Positions 1-8,633 of a DNA stretch of 49,808 nucleotides are shown in pieces; position 1 is the stretch's first letter; each line of letters begins with the position of its first letter. A program made the translations under genes and the position numbers. Below the pieces are notes generated by a model, which saw only the letters and a program-made list of their open reading frames with translations, was not told where the DNA came from and ran no database searches. The stretch covers positions 1 to 49,808 of the forward strand of contig JAYWAM010000024.1 of NCBI GenBank assembly GCA_043782425.1, written 5' to 3'. This DNA comes from JAYWAM01 sp043782425 (lineage in GTDB: Bacteria; Pseudomonadota; Gammaproteobacteria; Burkholderiales; Usitatibacteraceae).

Positions 1-2982
1 GGTCGGCCGGTATCGGTGCATACCTACGATCAACTCATCTACGATCCAAGTGTTGATCGGATGTTTGCATTTGGTGGCTCGCGCTATTCGAGTGGCTCAG
101 CAACCGACGCAGCCTTTACATTCAACTTCGACACCAAGCTCTGGACGCAAGTGGCCAGCATTCCGGGCGATCCCTATTCGGAGACGAATGGCTATTCCCT
201 GACCTCGGCCTATGACCCGGTTACGAAGTTGGTTTACATAGGCGGTTTATGGTCGTTAACCACGTACAACGTCGCAACCAATACCTGGAAGCTGCTGAGC
301 AAAAATTACGGCGGTTGGGAATTACCGAATGGATTGACGGCGGCGCTGGATTCAAAACGGCGCCAGTATGTGCAAATCGGTCGCGGATACGCATTCATCT
401 GGGACATCTCCGTGACAGCACCCCAGCGCGTGAACCTGGTCACCAGCGGCGCGAAAGAAATCGAGCAATGCGACGCACCGGGATTGGAATACGACCCCGT
501 CAGTGATCGCGTCGTGGGGTGGTGCGCGGGATCGGACGTTTACACCTTGAATATGGACACCAAGGTGTGGAGCAAGATCACCGCCACCAACAGCGTCACC
601 CCAGGTGATCCGCGCTATGTAGACCCGGTCTACGGCTTGCAGTACCACGGCACTTTCGGCCGCTTTCGTTATGTGCCGTCGAAAAACATTTTCATTGTTG
701 TTACGGATATCGATAGGGATGTTTTCGTTTACAAACTCAGCGCGGGTGGCGTCACCCCGCCCCCCATCAATCCGCCTCCCACAGTTACGTTCTCGGCTAC
801 TCCCGTCTCTATCGCCAGCGGCGCCTCCGCCACGCTGACCTGGTCTTCAACCAACGCCAGCAGTTGCGCCGCGAAAGATGCATGGAGCGGCAGGCGCAGC
901 ACGGCAAATACATTCACCGTAAGGCCTGCCGTCACGAGCACCTACACGATTACCTGTAGCGGTGCGGGAGGCAGCGCCAGCCAGTCGGTCACCATTACAG
1001 TAACTGGCGTCGCGCCGCCGCCCACTGGCGCCATCACCACAGTTCAACTCATTAACACCAGCGCAATCTCGCAGACCAATGCTGTGACGACCTTTGGTCA
1101 CGTTTTTAAACAAGGAGATGTTCCAGCCGGTTCCACTGTCATCGCCAAAGATAGCGGCGGCAATCCCGTCATTCTTCAGGTAGACAAGAAAGCCACCCAC
1201 GCCGACGGTTCGCTGCGCCACGCTATTCTGACTGCCAAACTTCCTTCACTGAGCGCCTCAGCAACGCAAGCCATTACGCTATTCGCACAAGCAAACGGCG
1301 CAGCGCCACCTGCGGTTTCGCTCGCGAGCCTCCTTGCCACCGCCTTTGACTCCCAGGTGAGCTTGAATGTCGGCGGCACGGTCTATAGCGCTTCGGCCAA
1401 AGATCTTCTGCAAAATGCCACCCCCAAGCCGTGGCTCGCTGGTCCCGTAGTCTCTGAGTGGATCGTGGGTGGCCCGGTCAAGAATGGCGGCGCGGCGCAT
1501 GCGCATCTGACAGCGTATTTTCACGTGCGCGCCTATGCCGGTTCGACTATCACCAAAGTGAGAGTCGATGCGGTGGTGGAGAACAACTGGACCAGTGTCA
1601 GCAGTCCGCAAGACTTTACTTACGATGTCACCCTGAGTGTGGGCGGCAGTCCCGTCTACACCAAGAGCGCGCTAACCCATTTCACGCGCGCACGCTGGCA
1701 CAAAACCTTTTGGTGGGGAACAGATCCCTGCATCTACGTGAAACACGACAAGAACTACCTTCAAGACAGCCGCGCCGTACCCAAATATATGAATGTCACC
1801 CCCAGCGAAGCCACCTTGGCGGGGATGCTCCCAAGCATTAATCCGATGGAGATCGGCAACATCTTGCCCTACATGGCCAGCACCGGCGAAAACATGATGA
1901 TCGGGCCTCTGCCGGAATGGGCCGCGCTGTATCTGGTGAGCATGGATCGACGCGCTTACATCGCGACGCTGAGAAACGCCGATGGCGGCGCAAGCTTTAA
2001 TTCACACTACCGTGATGAGGTGAGCGGTTATCCAGCGACGCCTGACGATCATCCCGACATGCAAATAGATAACAACACCACCACTTGGGTGCCGCCGGTG
2101 GTTTCCACCAGCCCCTACGCATGGGACATGGATCATCAGCCGTCGTTAGCCTACGTGCCGTATCTGGTGACCGGCGATTATTACTATCTGGAAGAGCTGC
2201 AATTCTGAGCGGAAGCGAACATGCTGTACACCAGCCCCGGCACACGTCAGGGGCAGATAGGCTTACAAGTTCGCGGCCAGGCCTGGAGTTTACGAACTCT
2301 CGGTCATGCTGCCTACATCACTCCGGACAACCACGCGCTCAAGCAGCACTTGGTGGGCAAGGTCAAATTTTACCTCGCGCGATACGATGCGAGTTACACC
2401 AATAATTCCAGCGCCAACAACCTCGGCGTCATCTGGAGCTACGACGACCTGGTCGCGCCAACCCTGCTGAGCAATGCGTATTTCACGGTGTGGATGGATG
2501 ACTACCTTACTTGGACCGTGGGTCATTTGGTGGAGTTGGGTTTTCCTGAAGCGATTCCATTTCGCAACTGGAAAGCCAAGTTCCCCGCCGGGCGCATGGG
2601 CGGGACGCAATATTGCTGGCAGGTGGCCACACCCTCGCACCTCAAGATGGGTGAAGGCGCGGTATGGTACCCAGACCTGGCGACGGTATACATGAATAAT
2701 AATCCGCCCGGGTTGACCAGCCTGACGTGCGGCACGCAAGCCTATGCGGATTACATCAGCGCGAATGTTCCCGGGGAGAATCCATTTCTGCTGAATGAGA
2801 TGATCTCGTACGGCAACAACCCTGTTGACGGCCACCCCTCCAAGTTACAGCCCGCCTTGGCCATCGCAGTCGATGCCGGTGTCGCCAACGTCAGCACCGG
2901 CTGGACGCGCTTGATGAATCGCGCCGATCCGCCCGACTACACCAACAACCCCAAATATGCCGTCGTACCACGCTCCCTCTAA
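1..2982 (+). pseudogene. Large exported kelch/Ig-like protein, split by an in-frame TGA; 5' end outside window
   Basis: One reading frame runs from the window edge to 2982 and is broken only by a TGA at 2206-2208; after four codons an ATG at 2221 continues it. The first ~240 residues look like a kelch/beta-propeller (repeated G-G and W-blade patterns such as FNFDTKLWTQV and YNVATNTWKLL). A Ser/Thr-rich Ig/PKD-like domain follows at about 250-330 (SATPVSIASGASATLTWSS), then a beta-rich region and an all-helical-looking C-terminal part. The text around the stop reads LEELQF-stop-AEANMLY, which would be natural with Trp (TGG) in place of TGA, so a point nonsense mutation or a sequencing error is likely. 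No signal peptide is visible because the 5' end is missing. The architecture suggests a secreted carbohydrate-active or adhesion protein, but I do not recognise the enzyme family. Confidence 0.6.
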
Positions 2983-3053
2983 GCGGTAAGCGGCGTTATA
3001 CCAGGCGAGGGGGTGCACGAATTAATTCGCGTTGCGAAGCAGATTTTGGCTGC

Positions 3054-3467
3054 GTTGCGGACACCTGCGCGCTTTCCGAATATACTCAAAAAGCCCCCGC
3101 GCCGAAAGTGATCGCCTGGCTGGACGAACAGGACGAAGCCAGCCTGTTCATCAGCGTCATCACCCTGGGCGAGATCGAAAAGGGCATCCTCAAACTGCGT
3201 GCCAGCAATCCACGTCGCAGCCAGAAACTCACTGCCTGGCTGGGCAAGGTGGAACAGCGCTTCGCGGGACGCATCCTGTCGCTCGACGCCGCCGTGCTCC
3301 ACGTCTGGGCGCAAATTGCCGCACACTCGGAATTGGCCGGGCAACCCATGCCGCTGATAGACGGCCTGCTGATGGCCACTGCGCAATGCCACGGCCTCAC
3401 CGTGGTTACCCGCAACGTGCAGGACTTCGCGCTGTGCCCGCAGGTGTTTAGCCCTTGGGCGCTGTAG
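3054..3467 (+). pseudogene. VapC-like PIN-domain toxin remnant without a start codon or antitoxin
   Basis: The frame contains the PIN-domain order expected of VapC ribonucleases: first acidic motif ADTCALSEYTQ (codons from 3057), then ITLGEIEKG, PLIDGLLMATA and VTRNVQDF. The only start in the frame, GTG at 3108, lies after the first catalytic Asp, so the annotatable 119-aa ORF lacks it. Upstream the frame stays open but has no ATG, GTG or TTG, and the usual N-terminal strand (hydrophobic residues then LDT) has been replaced by unrelated sequence. No antitoxin gene precedes it; the gene follows the broken kelch-like protein by about 70 bp. It is best read as a decayed VapBC toxin whose 5' end and partner were lost. 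Confidence 0.7.
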
Positions 3468-3504
3468 GATCGCCGTAGCGAAGCTGGCGCTCCGTTCCCT
3501 CGCG

Positions 3505-3580
3505 CTGTCATCCCGACAGGAGGGAGGAATTTTTTCCGCATCACCCCAAGGATTTTTCCATGCTGTCGAAATGACTGTTG
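3505..3580. repeat. Dispersed intergenic repeat, TGTCATCCCGACAGG type
   Basis: Two inverted halves, a TGTCATCCCGACAGG segment near 3507 and a GCTGTCGAAATGAC segment near 3562, resemble the dispersed 'TCATTCCGAACG...GAGGAATCT' repeats at 6.8-7.4 kb. The rest of 3468-3678 holds no convincing gene; an AAGAGGGGTGGGGGAGAG stretch at 3645-3662 resembles the CTCTCCC-type repeats found elsewhere in the window. Confidence 0.4.
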
Positions 3581-3678
3581 GCTTGTAGTCGTCTTCGGAT
3601 GAAATTAAGCATGCACTGCGTGAGTTGAGTCCTTATCCCTTTGGAAGAGGGGTGGGGGAGAGAGTAACTTTTATCAGG

Positions 3679-3753
3679 TTAGACGAATACAATGTCGAGA
3701 TTTTCGACGGAGAGTTTGCCGGAAATGATACGTGGGAGAAACACATCTCTCAT
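3679..3753 (-). pseudogene. hsdS: Orphan 3' end of a second hsdS gene
   Basis: Read on the minus strand this gives RDVFLPRIISGKLSVENLDI and a stop, which closely matches the C-terminus of the main HsdS in this window (RDALLPRLISGKLSVENLDI, near 7400-7470). It lies 15 bp beyond the hsdR stop. Only about 25 codons survive. The hsdM-hsdS-x-hsdR-(hsdS tail) order indicates that a second specificity gene once followed hsdR, or that recombination between S genes left this end behind. Confidence 0.75.
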
Positions 3754-3768
3754 CCCTGCGCGACCACC

Positions 3769-6636
3769 TCAAGCCGCCCACTTCCTGCCATGGCTCGCAT
3801 AGTCGAGCATCAGGTAAAACACGTTGTCGCATTTCTTCCGGAATAGCACGCGGTCGTAGCTTTCCGGCAGGTTACTATCCAGCACTTTCTCAACAGCAGA
3901 ACGCACCATCTTTTTCGTTTGCGTATCCTTGTACCAATCCTGCACCAGCACCCTGGGCTGCTCTTCCAGCAAGCGGTGCAGCAGCGATTTCGCCGCGAGC
4001 CTTACCTTCTGTGTTTCTTCCTGCGTCATTTTGTCTTTTTTCAGCAGGTCGAAAAGTTCCAGTTCATCTTCCGATAGACCCTCGCGGATGTGCCGCTCAT
4101 CTTCCGCGCGTAAATCCTCGGTGAACTTCATCAGTTCTTCATAAGAATTTTCTGTGGATGAACCCCCGGAGTTGTAGGCATCGATAATCTCCTGCAAGCG
4201 CTGCGCAAAGTTAGTGCGCGTCGCGTTCTGCTGCAGCATTAAATCAAGCTTGTGTTGCAGGAAGGCGCGCAGATCGGCGATCTCGATGTTCTTGTAGGTC
4301 GCCTGCTTGAATTCCTCGCGCAGCTTGTCGAAGTTAATCTTGCTGAGATCCCAGGTCTTGCCCTTCTGGATGATCTGATATTCCGCGTTGTATTGCCGCG
4401 CCTTAAATGCCTCCGCGTCGTTTACCACCACGCTCTCATCCAACAGCTCGGCAATCTTCAGGCTGATCGCGTCTATGTCTTTCTGCTCAATGAGGCTGTC
4501 GATCACCCCGCGCAGATACTGAAACACCGCCACCTCACGCACTCTGCTCTGTTTGCCGCGTCCCATAATTTCCGGCTTACACGCCTCATACAGTGACGAG
4601 ATGGTGTTCTCATACACGTTGAAACCCTTGCGCCATTCGTCGTTCGCCAGCAAAGCATTGGCAAAGATATTGAAGCGGCCAAGTTTTTCGAATACATCGT
4701 CACTGCCCAGCACCTCGCGCAGCGCAACCTCTTTCTCCTGACAAAATGCCAAACCCTGTTCAATCGCATCGTCAAGCAGCAGGAATAACTCCGCCTTTTC
4801 TTTTACCGGCGGATCAATCTCATCACCACCTTGTGCGTAATCTTTCAGCGCCAACTTCATGTTGCGGAACACGTTGTAGTAATCCACGATTTCGCCGTTG
4901 CGCTTCTCCGCCCCGTTGATCTTCCACGACGTAACGCGGTTGGCGCGGGCAATGGTCTGCATCAGGGTATGCCCCTGCATCGGTTTGTCGAGATACAGTG
5001 TCGAAAGCGTGGGTGCATCAAAGCCAGTCAGCCACATGGCGCACACGAACACCAGTTGCAGCGGATCATTCTCATCCTTGAAGTTGAATTCGATGTCGTG
5101 CATATGCGCATCCAGCTTGTTCATGCGCGCCCGATGCGGTTTGATGTCCAGCTTCTGATCCGCAAACTTCTTCTCTTCATCCGCGTCTTCGCTGATAACC
5201 ACCGCCATCTCAACTGTGCGCATGTATTCAACGATCTTTTTCAGTCGCACTTTCTCGATGTCGTTTGCCGATTTGCCGATACGCCCAACCAGCTCCTTGA
5301 TTGGTCTTGCGCTCGCGCCCCAGCAGCGGCGTGCCGGTGAAGGCCAGATAGTTCGCCCTGGGCAAACCCTTGCGCATATTCTCCGCCAGCGACTTGTATT
5401 GCGTGCGGTGCGCCTCATCCACGATCACGATAATGTCGTTGCGCGGTGAAAGCTCGGGATACTCGCGTCCCTTGTCCCAGCGGAATTTCTGGATCAAGGT
5501 GAACACCAGCCGTTTGTTCTGCCCGAGGAATTTACGCATCTCCTCGCTGTTCTTGGGCTGCGCGGCTTCGGCCTCGCTGACCGTGCGGGTATTCAGGAAA
5601 TTGCGGTAAATCTGCCCGTCCAGATCGTCGCGGTCAGTCACCACCACAAAGGTGAAATTGCCGGTCTGTTTGCGGAAGATTTTGCGCGCATAAAAAATCA
5701 TCGAGAAGCTCTTGCCCGAGCCTTGCGTGTGCCAGAACACACCCAGCTTGCCCGCTAGTTCCTCGCGACTGAGGAAGGCGTCATAAGCCCGGTTCACGCC
5801 GATGAACTGATGGTTCTGCGCGATGATCTTGGAACTATCCTTGTAGTAGAGAATGAAGTTCTCCACGTAGTCCAGCAGTCTCTGCCTGGGTAGCAAGCCT
5901 TCGATCACCCCTTCCAGGCTGATGCCTTGTTCGCGGATCGCTTTGCGATCTATCTTCTGCTTCTCGTCATCCGCGCGCAGCCAGTTGAAGAAATGCTCCC
6001 ACTCCGCCGTGATGCTGCCCACCTTGGTCTCGATGGCGTTGGACAACACGCAAAAGGCATTGGTCAGGAAAAGCTGCGGAATCTCCGCCTTGTAAGTCGT
6101 CAGGTTGTCATCAAAAGCATTGCGCAACTTCACGTTCGAGTTTTTCAGCTCGATGAACACCAGCGGAATGCCGTTGACGTAGAGCAACACATCCGGGCGG
6201 CGGAAGTCGCGCTCGCCCTTGATCCAAAGCTGGGTAACGGCCAGATAGCGGTTGTTGTCCGGCACATTGAAAGCCAACAGCCGCACCAACTCTTGTTGCC
6301 GCACACCTTGCGCGTTGTCGAACTCCACCGCAATGCCATCGCGCAGCAGGCCATAGATTTCCCGGTTCGCCGCGATCAACGTCATCGCCTGCCGCCGGTC
6401 GAGCAACTTGTCCAGCGCATCTTCAATGGCTGAAGTGGGATGTCCGTATTCAGGCGGATCGCGGCTTCCCGCACCCGCTCTAGCAGAATCACATCGCGCT
6501 TGTTGGCGCAGCCCGAGCCATCATTCAAGTCTTCTGCATTTTCCGTGTAGCAGTCGAGCGCATCGAAGCCGTGAAGGTGCTGGAGCTTCTGCACCAGCGC
6601 CTGCTCGATCTGATCTTCGGAAATGAAGTTAGGCAT
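3769..6636 (-). pseudogene. hsdR: Type I restriction enzyme R subunit, frameshifted and internally deleted
   Basis: HsdR is the ATP-dependent translocase and nuclease of Type I restriction systems. Three pieces in different frames make up one protein. The N-terminal piece (6636 to ~6436) begins MPNFISEDQIEQAL. A one-base deletion near 6436-6441 shifts to the second piece, which carries the nuclease motif (PDVLLY...FIELKN), Walker A (QGSGKS) and the DEAH box (VDEAHRTQ). After FTGTPLLGRERKTNQ the sequence jumps near 5300-5310 to ELVGRIGKSANDIEK in another frame; about 130 residues normally present here in the family are missing. The third piece carries TGFDAPT, the motif VI region (QTIARANRV) and the C-terminal domain. 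With these lesions no functional HsdR is expected. Confidence 0.88.
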
Positions 6637-6768
6637 ATATATTCAATTAGTTACAAATAAATAAACGCCATGTTTAACCAGCCCGCCAGTTAAGTTAAAG
6701 AAAAGTCGATTTCTTTAACTAACGAACAAGCTTAGGTAAGGATCAGCAAAATACGCCCACCTGCGCTT

Positions 6769-6911
6769 GTCATTTCGACCGCGCCACCTGTCATTTCGAC
6801 CAAAGGGAGAAATCTTGAAGTGTCCGTAAGATTCCTCACATTCGTTCGGAATGACAGTCATTGTCATCTCGACCACCCCGATTATCATTTCGACTGCAAG
6901 GAGAAATCTTT
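6769..6911. repeat. Cluster of TCATTCCGAACG / GAGGAATCT-type repeats (left cluster)
   Basis: Several degenerate copies lie in both orientations: GTCATTTCGACCAAAGGGAG with AAATCTT at 6790-6815, AGATTCCTCACATTCGTTCG running to GAATGAC at 6829-6855, and TCATTTCGACTGCAAGGAG with AAATCTT at 6886-6910. The last copy overlaps the end of the GIY-YIG gene and supplies its stop codon. The stretch 6637-6768 between this cluster and hsdR holds no gene that I can support. Confidence 0.6.
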
Positions 6912-7202
6912 CCCCCAATCCAAACTCAAATCCTTCCATTCAGGATTCATCCCAATCACCAACTGGTTCTTCTTCTCACGCCGCCACTTCTTGATCTGCT
7001 TCTCCCGTTCAATGGCCGCCATCACATCGCCTGTAGTCTCAAAGTAAACCAGTTTATTGACGTTGTATTTTTCGGTAAATCCCTCAGCCAGCTTGTTCTT
7101 GTGTTCATAGACCCGGCGCTCAAGATTGCTGGTGACACCAACATACATCACCTTGTTGTTCCAGTTGGTCAGCAGGTAAACGTAGTAGGTCTTGTTCATC
7201 AT
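6885..7202 (-). CDS. GIY-YIG domain endonuclease-like protein
   Basis: This is a small single-domain protein of the GIY-YIG superfamily. It has the diagnostic YYVYLLTN...VMYVGVTSNLERRVYEH pattern (the GIY and YIG strands and the following Arg helix), and a basic C-terminal IEREKQIKKWRREKK segment typical of stand-alone bacterial members. The start at ATG 7202 was chosen over GTG 7211 and ATG 7208 because an AAGG lies about 8 bp upstream; ATG 7199 is also possible. The last residues (DFSLQSK) are encoded by a dispersed repeat. The gene sits between hsdS and hsdR, flanked by repeat clusters on both sides, which suggests it entered together with them. Proteins of this type are common but their function is largely unknown. 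Confidence 0.8.
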   Translation of the reverse strand: MMNKTYYVYLLTNWNNKVMYVGVTSNLERRVYEHKNKLAEGFTEKYNVNKLVYFETTGDVMAAIEREKQIKKWRREKKNQLVIGMNPEWKDLSLDWGKDFSLQSK

Positions 7203-7240
7203 CAGCATCACCTTTCATTCCTTGTGAAAACCGCAAACCA

Positions 7241-7366
7241 GTCATTCCACAGAGCCCTGTCATTCCGAACGAAGTGAGGAATCTTAAGCGCAATGCAAGA
7301 TTTCTCCTTGCGTTCGGAATGACAGAATAGCCTGTCATTCCGAACGCATGTGAGGAATCTTTGGCG
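7241..7366. repeat. Cluster of TCATTCCGAACG / GAGGAATCT-type repeats (right cluster)
   Basis: CATTCCGAACGAAGTGAGG followed by AATCTT at 7261-7285 and CATTCCGAACGCATGTGAGG with AATCTTT at 7337-7362 are direct copies. Between them an inverted copy (AAGATTTCTCCTTGCGTTCG then GAATGAC) spans 7297-7323. With the left cluster they bracket the GIY-YIG gene. Confidence 0.65.
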
Positions 7367-7372
7367 GTGAAC

Positions 7373-8631
7373 TCAGGCACGGGCATCTTCCTCCATGCTG
7401 GGCGGGAACTGGATGTCGAGATTTTCGACGGAGAGCTTGCCGGAGATGAGGCGGGGGAGCAGTGCATCACGGCTCGACTTCAAACATTCAGTCGCATGTA
7501 TGAGCGCGGTGATTTGCTCATCTATTTTGGAAGCTATCGCGTCGAATCTTTCAACAAGATTTGATTCTGGTTCAAAAATGGGAAACTTCGCCAACTCATC
7601 TTTGCCAACCGAATTGAAGATTGAGCCATTGCCGATAATATCTTCATTCAAGAAGGCCGTTTTGAGCAGGTAATACAAGTAATGGTTATGCTCTTTCTTG
7701 TGCCTGATTGCTGAGAGTCCACGCCCAATAATCATTTCCCGATCCGCGATATTCAGACGTCCCACCGGAGCGCGCACACTGAAAAGAATGTCGCCCTTGT
7801 GGGCTCGCCGACCATCTTCGCTGCAATAGTTGATGGTTAGAGGGAATCGCTCGCCATAGGTGCCAACACCTTGATGGAAAGGCAAACCGTTACCGATCTC
7901 GTTGTAGAACTCTGAGCTTGGGCTTTGGCCCATCGTGAACTTGGCGACGCTCCCCAAACATGAAGGCCGCCAGCCCTGTGGCACGCCTTTGACTAGCTTT
8001 ACCTTGTCGTGGTCAGGAAAGCGTAGGCGGACGAACCATTCGCGGTAGATTTCTTCGGCCATCTTTTCCAGCAGCGCGATGCGCCGCTGGTTATTTTCAA
8101 TCAGATCGTCATACGCCGAGAGAATCGCTGCGATTTTTTGTTGTATAGAAAGCGATGGTAATGGAATCTTAAAATCACCAATCTGTTTCCGCTGATATGC
8201 GGAACATTTACACCGGTGACAATTGGCTGAAGATAGTTTGAAAAATAGCTACTCGAAACTAGACATCGAAGGTAAGTTTGATCGAGCCCCTTCTTTGCAC
8301 GCAATCTGGCTACTCGCTGCACCAGCAATGATCTCGGATCGTCTTTTTTGATGTAAGCCCATTTCAGTCCGGCAGTTACCCAAGGACGATCCATCGCGAG
8401 GACAACATCGCCAATTCGAAGCTCGAAATTATTGAAGGCGTCTGCATCTCCGTCTGGCCAGAACTTGGATGCATTCCAATCTATGAAACCCTGCTGCACG
8501 TTCTCGCCCTTTACCAAGGCCACGTCAGATGGATCATCCGTAAAGCGTTCACTCTTGAAAGCAAATCCAGGCTGAATTTCAGCATAGCGGCCAAGCTTAT
8601 CAACGTGGTATATGGAGATGTTAAAGGTCAT
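7373..8631 (-). pseudogene. hsdS: Type I restriction specificity subunit, frameshifted
   Basis: HsdS carries two target-recognition domains that set the sequence specificity of the HsdM/HsdR complex. The start (8631) is 2 bp after the hsdM stop. The first piece contains TRD1 and reads to PHISGN. There the frame is lost: after the missing base near 8180-8190 the other frame reads QIGDFKIPLPSLSIQQKIA and the conserved helix DDLIENNQRRIALLEKM. TRD2 follows (GWRPSCLGSVAKFTMGQSPS onward), ending with ISGKLSVENLDI and DARA. A single-base deletion explains the break, so this is either a recent mutation or an assembly error. If real, both modification and restriction would be lost, since HsdM needs HsdS. 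Confidence 0.88.
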
Positions 8632-8633
8632 GA

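Noticed and set aside
2206..2208. Selenocysteine or Trp recoding at the TGA
   Set aside because: TGA is used as a normal stop by holA, thrB and hsdR here, and no selenocysteine-like stem-loop is evident just after the codon; a mutation or error is simpler.
5300..6441. Programmed frameshifting in hsdR
   Set aside because: One junction involves a loss of ~130 residues, and no slippery site is evident, so mutation is more likely.
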